The notes under the pieces were generated by a model. The model saw only the letters and a program-made list of their open reading frames with translations. It had not been told where the DNA came from and made no database searches. Of a DNA stretch of 64,000 nucleotides, positions 54,561 to 63,723 are shown piece after piece. The first letter of the stretch is position 1. Every line of letters starts with the position of its first letter. This stretch comes from Bradyrhizobium sp. 141 (GTDB taxonomy: Bacteria; Pseudomonadota; Alphaproteobacteria; Rhizobiales; Xanthobacteraceae), in NCBI RefSeq assembly GCF_023074055.1, contig NZ_JADPKR010000026.1:124001-188000 (forward strand), read 5' to 3'. The position numbers and the translations under genes were made by a program.

Positions 54561-54733
54561 CGATTAGGTCTCCTCGGTTAAGACGCCTGGACAACCCGTG
54601 GATGCGAGATTCTGTTCCGCGCTCCCTATGCTTTCGTCGCATGTTGCTCTCATGCCGGGAATCGGGAACCTGTCTGGCAGGGAACTGGACGCGAGTTCCA
54701 TGACGAAGGGAACAAGCCCAGGGGGAATAAGCT

Positions 54734-55378
54734 ATGTGGAGCCTGCCGCCGACGGATAGCGTGCTGCATCTTCTGGGGCTCGTCGCCATCACGGCAGAGG
54801 GCATGACCGCGGCGCTGGCCGCCGGCCGGCGCAGCATGGATTATGTCGGCGTTTGTCTTCTCGCCTGCGTCACCGCGCTCGGCGGCGGCACGCTGCGCGA
54901 TTTGTTTCTCGGTCACTATCCGCTGGTGTGGGTGGCCAATCCGATCTACCTCGCACTGCCGGGTGGTGCGGCGCTGCTGACGATCCTGATCGCGCGGCTG
55001 GTGCATCGGCTGCACCTCGCCTTCATCGTGCTCGATGCCATCGGCCTCGTTGTCTTCACCATGATCGGCTGCAATGTCGGCTGGCAGATGGATGCCTCGC
55101 TGCCGATCGTGATCGTCGCGGGCATGGTGACGGGCTGCGCCGGCGGCGTGTTGCGCGACGTGCTCTGCAACGACGTGCCGTTGTTGTTTCGCTCCGAGCT
55201 CTACGCCAGCGTCTCGGTGCTGACCGGCCTGTTCTATGCCACGGCGTTCGGCCTCAATCTCAATGCCGAGCTCTGGACGATCTTGACCTTCGTCCTCGGT
55301 CTCAGCTTCCGCCTGCTCGCGGTGCGCTACAGATGGGAGATGCCGAAATTCGTGTTCACCGGGGATGAGGAGAAATAG
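54734..55378 (+). CDS. TRIC/UPF0126-type seven-helix membrane protein
   Basis: A 214-residue inner membrane protein with two tandem three-helix repeats. GVCLLACVTALGGGTLRDLF and GMVTGCAGGVLRDVLCNDVP are the paired signature segments containing the GGG..RD motif. Family members are trimeric cation channels or glycine transporters. Starts MWSLPPTDSVLHLLGLVA. Confidence 0.93.
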   Translation: MWSLPPTDSVLHLLGLVAITAEGMTAALAAGRRSMDYVGVCLLACVTALGGGTLRDLFLGHYPLVWVANPIYLALPGGAALLTILIARLVHRLHLAFIVLDAIGLVVFTMIGCNVGWQMDASLPIVIVAGMVTGCAGGVLRDVLCNDVPLLFRSELYASVSVLTGLFYATAFGLNLNAELWTILTFVLGLSFRLLAVRYRWEMPKFVFTGDEEK

Positions 55379-55421
55379 GGGTTCGTCTGCTCTCGGAGTT
55401 TGAGGTTCGCGCTCTCCACGG

Positions 55422-55506
55422 CGTCATGGCCGGGCTTGTCCCGGCCATCCACGGCTTTGCGCCGGCACCAAGAACGTGGATGCCCGAGACAAGCCCGGGC
55501 ATGACG
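55422..55506. repeat. CGTCATGGCCGGGCTTGTCCCGG palindromic repeat, copy 3
   Basis: GGCCGGGCTTGTCCCGGCC and GCCCGAGACAAGCCCGGGC halves, CGTCATG/CATGACG ends, between convergent genes. Confidence 0.9.
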
Positions 55507-55532
55507 ACCTCGGTGAATGCCGATGAGGCGAA

Positions 55533-56758
55533 CTACGGCGCTTCTTCGCGCGCCTTCGCCACTTGCGCCGGCGTCACCAGCACGCCGGCATTGCCCCAGG
55601 AATTACGCATGTAGTTCGTCACCGCCGCGATCTCCTCATTGGACAGCTGCTTGGCATAGGCCGGCATCTCGCCGGTGTTGAGCGCGCGCGGGGTGGTCAC
55701 GGTGTGGGCGCCGTCAAGGATGATGCGCAAGGTGGAGGATGGATTGATCGATTGCAGCAGCGCATTGCCGGGCAGCGGCGGATAGATGCGCGGTGCACCG
55801 CCGCCGTCGGCTTCATGGCAGGCGATGCAGAGTTTTGCATAGACGGCCTGACCGGCCTTCATCTCGGCGTCGTCAGGCGGCGTCACGATCGTCTCACGCC
55901 GTGCCGGCGGCAGGCTCTTCAAGTAGACCGCGATCGCGCGCACATCTTCATCGCTCATCTTCGAGGTCGAATTGACGACCACTTCCGCCATCGGTCCGCC
56001 GGCGTGGCTCCTGGCGTTGCGTCCGCTCTGCAGATACTCCGTGATATCAGCCTCGCTCCACGATTTCAGCCCGGTGCGGGTGGCGCCATCGAGGCGCGGG
56101 GCGAACCAGCCGCCGATCTCATTGCCGGATAGCGCCTGCGCGTCCCTGTCGGCGCCGAAATAATCTTCGGCGTGTGGCAGGCGCCGCAATGACCGAGCCC
56201 GGTGACGAGATAGCCGCCTCTGTTCCAGGCCGCGCTTTTGCTCTGGTCCGGCTCGAACAGGCCGGGCTTGAAATACACAGCGTTCCAGACCCGGATCAAG
56301 CCGCGATAGCCGAACGGCCAGCGCAGCTCCGGCGGCTTGTTGCGGCTGGTGACGGGCGCCAGCGTGCCGAGATAGGCGCGGATCGCCAGCGTGTCGTCCT
56401 TCGTCATCTTCGTGAAGTAGGGGTAGGGGAAGGCCGGATAATAGTTCGAGCCGTCAGGCGCGATGCCATAGCGCAAGGCGCGGGTGAAATCGGAGTCTAG
56501 CCAGGCGCCGATCCCGGTGTCGCGGTCCGGGGTCAGGTTCGGTGCATAGATCGCGCCGAAGGGCGTGTCGATGCGCTTGCCGCCCGCGAACGGCTTGGCG
56601 GGATCGGCGGTGTGGCAACCCGCGCAATCGCCGGCCTCGACCAGCGTCTTGCCGTAGGCGATCAGCTCCGGCGACGGCTCGGCCGCGTGCGCCACGCTTG
56701 CAACCGCACTGCACAACGCCAAGCCCGCAACGGCCAGGCCAGCCAGAATCGTCCGCAT
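55533..56758 (-). pseudogene. Trihaem cytochrome c (dehydrogenase subunit type), broken by a one-base frameshift
   Basis: Two overlapping frames together make one cytochrome of about 407 residues. The upstream frame (from ATG 56758) has a signal peptide MRTILAGLAVAGLALCSAV, haem site CAGCH, and ends its homology at HCGACHTPK. The downstream frame resumes exactly there with DYFGADRDAQALSGNEIGGW and carries the third haem site CIACH. Reading the codons shows that one base is missing at 56161-56167: ACG CCG AAG should be followed by a three-base codon before TAT TTC GGC (Tyr-Phe-Gly). The layout matches the cytochrome subunit of membrane-bound alcohol/gluconate dehydrogenases. It could be real decay or a sequencing error. 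Confidence 0.85.
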
Positions 56759-57041
56759 CAAAGCCACTCCTGCGACCAATCGCCCGCATCCCCGCACGAG
56801 GCCGCGTCAATTCATTTCGCGGCGGCGGGGGTATGGTGACACAAATTGAAAATGCCCAGCGTGTTTCAGGCCACGAAATTGCGATTTTTACCCGGCGCTC
56901 CCTTTGGTCCAGATTTGTGATGCGGATCGTGAAATATCCGACATAGAGTGGCGGAGGTGGTCGGCGCGCCCTAGCTAAAAATAACGGGCAAGCAACGGCT
57001 TAAGCGGCAAGACCTGAACAGGGCGTTGGAAAGAGGACAGC
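56759..57041. other. Intergenic region before the ferredoxin oxidoreductase gene
   Basis: These 283 bases hold no supported gene and no clear promoter; the stretch is more A/T-rich than its surroundings around 56840-57000 and probably contains the promoters of the two divergent genes. Confidence 0.4.
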
Positions 57042-60000
57042 ATGGGCATCAACCAGGGTCTGATCAGTCTCGATCAAAAATACACCCAGGAAACCGGGCA
57101 CGTCTTCACCACGGGCATCCAGGCTCTGGTCCGCTTGCCCATGGCCCAGATCCGGCGCGACCGCGCCAGCGGCCTCAACACCGCGGGCTTCATTTCAGGC
57201 TATCGCGGCTCGCCGCTCGGCGGCTACGACCAGCAGCTCTTTGCCGCCCGCAAGCATCTCGAAGCGTACAACATCAAGTTCCAGCCTGGCGTGAACGAGG
57301 ATCTGGCGGCCACCGCCGTCTGGGGCTCGCAGCAGCTCAGCCTCTCGCCGGGCGCCAAATACGACGGCGTGGTCGGCATCTGGTACGGCAAGGGTCCCGG
57401 CGTCGACCGCTGCGGCGACGTGTTCCGCCACGGCAATGCCGCAGGCTCGGCCAAGAACGGCGGCGTGCTGTGCCTTGCCGGCGACGACCACGGCGCAAAA
57501 TCCTCCACCGTCCCGCATCAGTCCGATCATGCCTTCATGTCGGCGCTAATGCCGTATCTGTATCCGTCGAGCATCCACGAGATGATCGAGATGGGCCTGC
57601 TCGGCATCGCAATGTCGCGCTATTCCGGCTGCTGGGTCGGCATGAAGGTGATCACGGAGACGGTGGAGACCACGGCCGAGATCGACCTCACCGACGAGAT
57701 GAAGCCGTTCATCATCCCCAGCGATTTCGAGTTGCCGCCCGGCGGCCTCAATCTGCGCTGGCCCGACGACCGCTTCGACCAGGATCGCCGCCTGCAGGAC
57801 TACAAGGGCTTTGCCGCCATCGCCTTTGCGCGCGCCAACAAGGTCAACCGGGTCACCATGGACTCGCCGAATGCCCGCTTCGGCATCATGGCCTCAGGCA
57901 AGAGCTACGAGGACGTCCGTCAGGCGCTGCGCGAGCTCGGGATTACCGAGGAGGTCGCCGCAAAGATCGGCCTTCGCCTCTACAAGATCGGCATGCCCTG
58001 GCCGCTGGAGCCGGAAGGCGTGCATGAATTCGCGGTCGGTCTAGAGGAGATATTCATCGTCGAGGAGCGCCGCGAGATCGTCGAGAACCAGGTCAAGCAG
58101 GTGCTGTTCAACTGGCGCGACGATGTTCGTCCGCGCATCGTCGGCAAGATGGACGAGCACGACAAGCGCTTCCTCACCTTTGCCGCCGAGCTCAGCGTCG
58201 CCTCGCTCGCGACCTCGCTCACCGAGCGGCTTCTAAGGCTTAATCTGAACCCCGAGATCGCGGAGATGCTCCGCGTCAAGGCCGATTGGTTCAACGGCCG
58301 TCAGGCGACCCAGATGCAGGCGGTCGCACCCGTTTCCCGCACCCCGTATTTCTGCTCCGGCTGTCCCCACAACACCTCCACAAAAGTCCCCGAAGGCAGC
58401 CGCGCGCTGGCCGGCATCGGTTGTCACTTCATGGCGCTGTGGATGGACCGTTCGACCGAGACCTTTACGCATATGGGCGGTGAGGGCGTGCCCTGGGTCG
58501 GCATCGCGCCGTTCACCAACGAGAACCACATCTTCGCGAACCTCGGCGACGGCACCTATTTCCACTCCGGGCTGCTTGCGATCCGCCAGGCGGTCGCCTC
58601 CAAGGCCAACATCACCTACAAGATCCTCTACAACGACGCGGTGGCCATGACCGGCGGCCAGCGCCATGACGGCGATCTCTCGCCGCAGCAGATTACGCAT
58701 CAGCTCCACGCCGAAGGCATCCGCGAAATCTATCTGGTCTCGGAAACACCTGACGCCTATCCGGCCGACACCATCGCGCCCGGCGTGAAGCTGTATCATC
58801 GCGATGAACTGCAGAACGTCATGAAGATGTGCAGGGAACACAAGGGCACCTCGGCCATCGTCTTCGTGCAGACCTGCGCCGCCGAGAAGCGCCGCCGCCG
58901 CAAGCGCGGCCTGATGGAGGATCCGGCGCGCCGCGTCATGATCAACCCGGCGGTCTGCGAAGGTTGCGGCGACTGCTCGGTGCAGTCGAACTGCATCTCG
59001 GTCGAGCCGCTGGAGACCGAGTTCGGCCGCAAGCGCGCCATCAACCAGTCCTCCTGCAACAAGGATTATTCCTGCCTCAAGGGTTTTTGCCCGTCCTTCG
59101 TCACCGTGGATGGCGGCAAGCCGCGCCACCGCGCGCCTAGCGAGCTCGCTGATATCGGTGAGCTGCCCGAGCCGGCCTCGCGCCCGACGCTCGACAAGCC
59201 CTACAACATCGCGGTCGGTGGTGTCGGCGGCACCGGCGTTCTCACCATCGGCGCACTGCTCGGCATGGCCGCCCATATCGAGGGCAAGGCCTCGATGATC
59301 CTCGACATGTCGGGCCTCGCGCAAAAGGGCGGTGCTGTGCTCAGCCACGTCCGCCTGTCGGACCATCCGGCGGAAGTGACCTGCTCGCGCATCGTCACCG
59401 GCACGGCCGATCTCGTGCTCGCGGCAGATGAAGTGGTTGCGGTCGCCAAGGACACGATCTCGCTCTGTGACTCCAACCGTACCCACGGCATCATCAACAG
59501 TCATGTCATTCCGACCGCCGATTTCGTCCTCAACCGCGACTTCAACTTCCAGACCCGCAAGCTGAACGGGTTGCTGGAGACGGCGCTGCACAAGGACTCC
59601 GTCTTCTTCGATTTCACCAAGCCGGCCGAGCAGCTGCTCGGCGATGCCATCGCCACCAACATGATGATGATGGGCTATGCCTATCAGAAGGGACTGTTCC
59701 CGCTGTCGGCGGAGGCGATCGAGCAGGCGATCGAGGTCAACGGCGTCTCGATCAAGATGAACAAGGAGGCCTTCCGCCTCGGCCGGCTCGCGGTCGCCGA
59801 TCCCCAGCGCCTTGCCGACATGCTGAAGGGAACGGACGAGGTGGTCGCTCCCAAGATGCTGGACGCGATGACGCTGGACGAGGTCATCGAGCACCGCGCC
59901 AAGCATCTGACCGCCTACCAGAACGGCCGCCTCGCCAAGCGTTACCGCAAGCTGGTCGATCAGGTCCGCGATGCCGCGGTGAAGGGCGGCTACGGCGAGG

Positions 60001-60533
60001 CGCTGCCGCGCGCGGTCGCGGTGAACTATGCCAAGCTGCTGGCCTACAAGGACGAATACGAAGTCGCGCGCCTCTACACCGACGGGGCCTTCGAGCAGCA
60101 GCTTCGCGACCAATTCGAGGGCGACTTCAAGTTCAACTTCAACCTCGCTCCGCCGATCTTGGCCTCGGGAGTCGACGCGCTCGGTCGCCCCAAGAAGCGC
60201 GCGTTCGGCCCGTGGATGCTGAACGTCTTCCGTGTGCTGGCAAAGTTCAAATTCCTGCGCGGCACCGCGCTCGACATCTTCGGACGCAGCGCCGACCGCA
60301 AGCTCGAACGCGATTTGATCGCCGGCTACGAGAAGGACGTCTCGACCGTGCTCGGCCTGTTGTCGCCCGTGACGATCGACACCGCCGTCGAACTGCTCTC
60401 ACTGCCCGACCGCATCCGCGGCTACGGCCCGGTGAAGGAGAAGGCCGTCGCGGATGCCAAGACGCGCTACGCCCAGCTCGCGGCCGACCTCGCGAGCCCG
60501 CCGCCGGCTCCAAGGCAGATCGCGGCGGAGTAG
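57042..60533 (+). CDS. Indolepyruvate ferredoxin oxidoreductase family protein (fused subunits)
   Basis: A 1163-residue 2-oxoacid:ferredoxin oxidoreductase that decarboxylates aryl pyruvates to acyl-CoA, in one chain combining IorA-like and IorB-like parts. N-terminal half: FISGYRGSPLGGYDQQLF, GIWYGKGPGVDRCGD. The thiamine diphosphate region with GIGCHFMALWMDRSTETFTH lies near 460-480 and GDGTYFHSGLLAI after 500. A cysteine-rich cluster motif CEGCGDCSVQSNC sits near 645. The gamma part begins GGVGGTGVLTIGALLGMAAH near 727. ATG follows AAGAGGACAGC. Aromatic amino-acid or phenylacetate-type catabolism is the likely setting. Confidence 0.94.
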   Translation: MGINQGLISLDQKYTQETGHVFTTGIQALVRLPMAQIRRDRASGLNTAGFISGYRGSPLGGYDQQLFAARKHLEAYNIKFQPGVNEDLAATAVWGSQQLSLSPGAKYDGVVGIWYGKGPGVDRCGDVFRHGNAAGSAKNGGVLCLAGDDHGAKSSTVPHQSDHAFMSALMPYLYPSSIHEMIEMGLLGIAMSRYSGCWVGMKVITETVETTAEIDLTDEMKPFIIPSDFELPPGGLNLRWPDDRFDQDRRLQDYKGFAAIAFARANKVNRVTMDSPNARFGIMASGKSYEDVRQALRELGITEEVAAKIGLRLYKIGMPWPLEPEGVHEFAVGLEEIFIVEERREIVENQVKQVLFNWRDDVRPRIVGKMDEHDKRFLTFAAELSVASLATSLTERLLRLNLNPEIAEMLRVKADWFNGRQATQMQAVAPVSRTPYFCSGCPHNTSTKVPEGSRALAGIGCHFMALWMDRSTETFTHMGGEGVPWVGIAPFTNENHIFANLGDGTYFHSGLLAIRQAVASKANITYKILYNDAVAMTGGQRHDGDLSPQQITHQLHAEGIREIYLVSETPDAYPADTIAPGVKLYHRDELQNVMKMCREHKGTSAIVFVQTCAAEKRRRRKRGLMEDPARRVMINPAVCEGCGDCSVQSNCISVEPLETEFGRKRAINQSSCNKDYSCLKGFCPSFVTVDGGKPRHRAPSELADIGELPEPASRPTLDKPYNIAVGGVGGTGVLTIGALLGMAAHIEGKASMILDMSGLAQKGGAVLSHVRLSDHPAEVTCSRIVTGTADLVLAADEVVAVAKDTISLCDSNRTHGIINSHVIPTADFVLNRDFNFQTRKLNGLLETALHKDSVFFDFTKPAEQLLGDAIATNMMMMGYAYQKGLFPLSAEAIEQAIEVNGVSIKMNKEAFRLGRLAVADPQRLADMLKGTDEVVAPKMLDAMTLDEVIEHRAKHLTAYQNGRLAKRYRKLVDQVRDAAVKGGYGEALPRAVAVNYAKLLAYKDEYEVARLYTDGAFEQQLRDQFEGDFKFNFNLAPPILASGVDALGRPKKRAFGPWMLNVFRVLAKFKFLRGTALDIFGRSADRKLERDLIAGYEKDVSTVLGLLSPVTIDTAVELLSLPDRIRGYGPVKEKAVADAKTRYAQLAADLASPPPAPRQIAAE

Positions 60534-60542
60534 GGAGGTCTC

Positions 60543-60633
60543 GTAGGGTGGGCAAAGGCGCAACGCGCCGTGCCCACCATTTCACCAGGATTGCACGAGA
60601 AGACGTGGGCACGCTTCGCTTTGCCCACCCTAC
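60543..60633. repeat. GTAGGGTGGGCAAAG palindromic repeat, copy 4
   Basis: GTAGGGTGGGCAAAGGCGC and GCTTTGCCCACCCTAC ends with GTGCCCACCAT/ACGTGGGCAC inside, 9 bases after the oxidoreductase stop. Confidence 0.9.
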
Positions 60634-60934
60634 GATTTCTGTTTCCGGAGGGGAGCAAGATGGAAGCAAAGCTCGGGCGAGATGCGCCGCGAGGATGCGG
60701 GGGTGTGTCTGCAAGATAGGTTTCGTCGCCATAAGCGCGTTTACGCGCGTCTTCGACGCACTATGGCTCTGCGCAGCAACGCTGAAGCGTTGCAGCGCGT
60801 CGGGGACACGAGAGCATCACCACTTGCCCCAATCCGCTGCCCTCTCGCCCGACGGAATATTTCCGCGCTTGCCAATCCGCCCACCGCGGTTCAGAAAAAC
60901 GGGGCAATAAGAAACGCGAGCGGAGACCTCTGTT
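60634..60934. other. Intergenic region without a supported gene
   Basis: About 300 bases before the thiolase. It contains several short inverted pairs, such as GCGCGTTTACGCGC near 60737-60750 and CAACGCTGAAGCGTTG at 60778-60793, which look repeat-derived. A frame running through it into the thiolase region is out of family. No promoter stands out. Confidence 0.45.
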
Positions 60935-62092
60935 TTGACCATCAAGGGCAAGGCCTACATTGCCGGGATATACGAACACCCGACCCGGCATGCGCCGGAC
61001 AAATCCACCGCGCAGCTCCACGCCGAGGTCGCCAAGGGCGCGATCGAGGATGCCGGGCTCTCCAAGGACGATGTCGACGGCTATTTCTGCGCAGGGGATG
61101 CGCCCGGCGGCGCCTGGCCGATGGTCGATTATCTCGGCCTGAACACCAAGAAGCTCCGCCACGTCGATTCCACCGAGACCGGCGGCTGTTCCTATATCAT
61201 CCATCTCGGCCATGCCGCCGAGGCGATCGCGGCGGGCAAGTGCTCGATCGCGCTGATCACGCTGGCCGGCAAGCCGCGCACCGGCGTGATGCCGCCGCGC
61301 GCCGCCGGCGCCGAGGCCGATTTCGAGACTGCCTATGGCGCGACCACGCACAATGCCTACGGCATGTGTGCCATGCGCCATATGCACGACTACGGCACCA
61401 CCTCCGAGCAGCTTGCCTGGATCAAGGTCGCGGCCTCGCATCACGCGCAATACAATCCGCATGCGATGCTGAAAGATGTCGTCACCGTCGAGGACGTGCT
61501 GAACTCGCCGATGATCTCCGATCCCCTGCATCGCATGGATTGCTGCGTCGTCTCCGACGGCGGCGGCGCGCTGATCGTGACGACGCCGGAGATCGCCAGG
61601 AGCCTGAAGAAGCCGCTGGTCAAGCTGATCGGCCATGGCGAGGCGATGAAGGGGCCGCGCGGCGGCAAGGATCTCGATCTCACGTACTCTGCCGGTATCT
61701 GGTCCGGCCCGCGTGCGTTCGAAGAAGCCGGCATCACGCCGAAGGACATCAAGTATGCCTCGATCTACGATAGCTTCACCATCACGGTGCTGATGCAGCT
61801 CGAAGACCTCGGCTTCTGCAAGAAGGGCGAGGGCGGCAAGTTCGTCGCCGACGGCAATCTGATCTCGGGCGTTGGCAAGCTGCCGTTCAACACCGACGGC
61901 GGCGGCCTCTGCAGCAACCATCCCGTCAATCGCGGCGGCATGACCAAGATCATCGAGGCCGTGCGGCAGCTGCGCGGCGAGGCGCATCCGAAGGTGCAGG
62001 TTAGGAATTGCGATCTCGCCATCGCCCACGGCACCGGCGGCCTCTTGGGCGTTCGCCACGCCGCCTCGACCGCCATTCTGGAGCGCGTGTGA
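60935..62092 (+). CDS. Thiolase-family protein (SCP2/acetyl-CoA acetyltransferase type), TTG start
   Basis: A 385-residue thiolase-like enzyme, the carbon-carbon cleaving step of acyl-CoA breakdown. The family N-terminus TIKGKAYIAGIYEHPTRHAP is read from a TTG at 60935. The nucleophile region DSTETGGCSYIIHLGHAAEA places the cysteine near residue 86. C-terminal NHPVNRGGMTKIIEAVRQLR and IAHGTGG are conserved. It overlaps the OB-fold gene by one base (TGATG), the usual pairing for this thiolase subgroup. Confidence 0.92.
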   Translation: MTIKGKAYIAGIYEHPTRHAPDKSTAQLHAEVAKGAIEDAGLSKDDVDGYFCAGDAPGGAWPMVDYLGLNTKKLRHVDSTETGGCSYIIHLGHAAEAIAAGKCSIALITLAGKPRTGVMPPRAAGAEADFETAYGATTHNAYGMCAMRHMHDYGTTSEQLAWIKVAASHHAQYNPHAMLKDVVTVEDVLNSPMISDPLHRMDCCVVSDGGGALIVTTPEIARSLKKPLVKLIGHGEAMKGPRGGKDLDLTYSAGIWSGPRAFEEAGITPKDIKYASIYDSFTITVLMQLEDLGFCKKGEGGKFVADGNLISGVGKLPFNTDGGGLCSNHPVNRGGMTKIIEAVRQLRGEAHPKVQVRNCDLAIAHGTGGLLGVRHAASTAILERV

Positions 62093-62481
62093 TGAGCGAG
62101 ACGAAGAAATATCCGGCACCGGTCACGAACCCCGAGACCGCCGCGTTCTGGGACGCGGCCAAGCAGGGCAAGTTCATGATCAAGCGCTGCACCGCCTGCG
62201 GCGAAGCGCATTACTTCCCGCGCTCGATCTGCCCGTTCTGCTATTCCGACAAGACGGTGTGGGAAGAAGCGTCGGGCGAGGGCACGATCTACACCTGGAG
62301 CCTGATGCGGAAATCGCCGACCGGTCCTTACGCGATCGGCTACGTCACGCTGAAGGAGGGCCCGTCGGTGCAGACCAACTTCGTCGACTGCGATCTCACG
62401 ACGCTGAAGATCGGCCAGAGGGTGAAGGTGGTGTTCAAGCCGACCGATGGCGCGCCGCTGCCGTTCTTCACGGTGGCCTAA
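62092..62481 (+). CDS. Zn-ribbon/OB-fold (DUF35) protein, thiolase partner
   Basis: A 129-residue protein with a rubredoxin-like zinc ribbon: CTACGEAHYFPRSICPFC, followed by an OB fold (SGEGTIYTWSLMRKSP to the end). Such proteins bind thiolases and may channel CoA substrates. The ATG at 62092 overlaps the thiolase stop; the longer upstream frame is not used. Confidence 0.92.
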   Translation: MSETKKYPAPVTNPETAAFWDAAKQGKFMIKRCTACGEAHYFPRSICPFCYSDKTVWEEASGEGTIYTWSLMRKSPTGPYAIGYVTLKEGPSVQTNFVDCDLTTLKIGQRVKVVFKPTDGAPLPFFTVA

Positions 62482-62483
62482 GA

Positions 62484-62667
62484 GTCTTCCCTTCTCCCCT
62501 CATGTCCGCCGAAGCCTTGGCGAAGGCGGATGCGGGGGAAGGTGGCGCGAAGCGCCGGATGAGGGGTATCGCTCCGCAGAAAGACTTTCACTGCGGAGCC
62601 AACCCCTCACCCAAATGAGTTTGCCGCACCGTCTTCGCTGCCCTCTCCCACAAGGGGAGAGGGCTCA
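62484..62667. repeat. Composite intergenic repeat CTTCTCCCCTC...CCCTCTCCCACAAGGGGAGAGGG
   Basis: Contains GTCCGCCGAAGCCTTGGCGAAGGCGGA, a tight inverted repeat at about 62504-62530, a GGCGCGAAGCGCC hairpin, and a final CCCTCTCC-CACAA-GGGGAGAGGG hairpin at 62641-62663. I recall this composite as a frequent Bradyrhizobium intergenic element. It separates the OB-fold gene from the hydratase gene. Confidence 0.7.
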
Positions 62668-62709
62668 TCAACTGGCGGTGCCGAAGACATTCGGGAGGAA
62701 ACCAGAAAA

Positions 62710-63570
62710 ATGTCCGCCAGATACGAAGAACTGAAATCCCTCAAAAACCTCGGCCAGAAATATGCCTACACCGACCGCGAGGTGATGCTCTACGCCTACG
62801 GCATCGGCCTGGGCGCCGATCCCATGGACGAGAACGAGCTTGCCTTCGTCAACGAGGGCACGTTGACGCCGCGGCCGCTGAAGGTGGTGCCGACATTCGC
62901 GTCCGTCGCGGCGTGGGGCTCGGGGCCGGGCGAGATGAATCTCAACCGCGTGATGGTGGTCGACGGCGAGCGCGACATCACCTTCCATCAGCCGCTGCCC
63001 GTCGCGGCGAACATCACCGCCGACTCCTCCGTCGTCGAGGTCTACGACAAGGGCAAGGACAAAGGCGTCGTCATCGCTCATCAGACCGTGCTGAAGAACG
63101 AGAAGGGCGAGAAGCTGGCAACGTTGGTCGCCTCGCGCTTCGCCCGCGGCGACGGCGGCTTTGGCGGGCCGAACCTGACCCAGCCCGATCCGCACAAGAT
63201 CCCCTCGCGCAGCCCCGACAAGACCATCGACATCACCACGCGCCCCGACCAGGCGCTGGTCTATCGCCTCTGCGGCGACCGCAACCCGCTGCACTCAGAC
63301 CCCGAGTTCGCCAAGAAGGCCGGCTTCCCGCGTCCGATCCTGCACGGCATGTGCACCTATGGCATCACCTGCCGCGGCGTGCTCCAGACCTATGCCGACT
63401 ACGACGCCAGTGCGTTCCGCCAGCACGTCGCGCGGTTCTCCTCGCCGGTCTATCCCGGCGAGACCGTGACCATGGACCTCTGGAAGGACGGCAACGTGAT
63501 CTCGTTCGAAGCCAAGGTGAAGGCGCGCGGGGTGACGGTGATCAAGAACGGCAAGACGGTGCTGGGTTGA
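62710..63570 (+). CDS. MaoC-type (R)-enoyl-CoA hydratase
   Basis: A 286-residue double-hotdog hydratase, like the hydratase 2 domain of peroxisomal multifunctional enzyme 2. The active-site segment YRLCGDRNPLHSDPEFAKKA and the adjacent GFPRPILHGMCTYG are intact near residues 185-218. It hydrates trans-2-enoyl-CoA in beta-oxidation-type pathways. A repeat separates it from the SDR gene that would supply the dehydrogenase step. Confidence 0.94.
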   Translation: MSARYEELKSLKNLGQKYAYTDREVMLYAYGIGLGADPMDENELAFVNEGTLTPRPLKVVPTFASVAAWGSGPGEMNLNRVMVVDGERDITFHQPLPVAANITADSSVVEVYDKGKDKGVVIAHQTVLKNEKGEKLATLVASRFARGDGGFGGPNLTQPDPHKIPSRSPDKTIDITTRPDQALVYRLCGDRNPLHSDPEFAKKAGFPRPILHGMCTYGITCRGVLQTYADYDASAFRQHVARFSSPVYPGETVTMDLWKDGNVISFEAKVKARGVTVIKNGKTVLG

Positions 63571-63600
63571 TCGGGCCGCTTGCGCGGCTCTGAGATACTT

Positions 63601-63692
63601 CGTCATGCCCGGGCTTGTCCCGGGCATCCACGTTCTTTCGCGCAGTTGGCGACACAAGTTCGTGGATGGCCGGGACGAGCCCGGCCATGACG
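63601..63692. repeat. CGTCATGCCCGGGCTTGTCCCGG palindromic repeat, copy 4
   Basis: CCCGGGCTTGTCCCGGGC and GGCCGGGACGAGCCCGGCC halves with CGTCATG/CATGACG ends, between two genes that should be co-transcribed. Confidence 0.9.
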
Positions 63693-63723
63693 GAGCAAGA
63701 AACAAAAACAGGGAGAGGCCACC

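Noticed and set aside
58233..60113. 626-codon minus-strand frame opposite the ferredoxin oxidoreductase
   Set aside because: Same artefact; the plus-strand protein has clear cofactor and cluster motifs throughout.
60682..61773. 363-codon frame overlapping the thiolase gene
   Set aside because: It is an out-of-frame reading of the thiolase, extended upstream through repeat-like DNA; Arg-rich with no domain.
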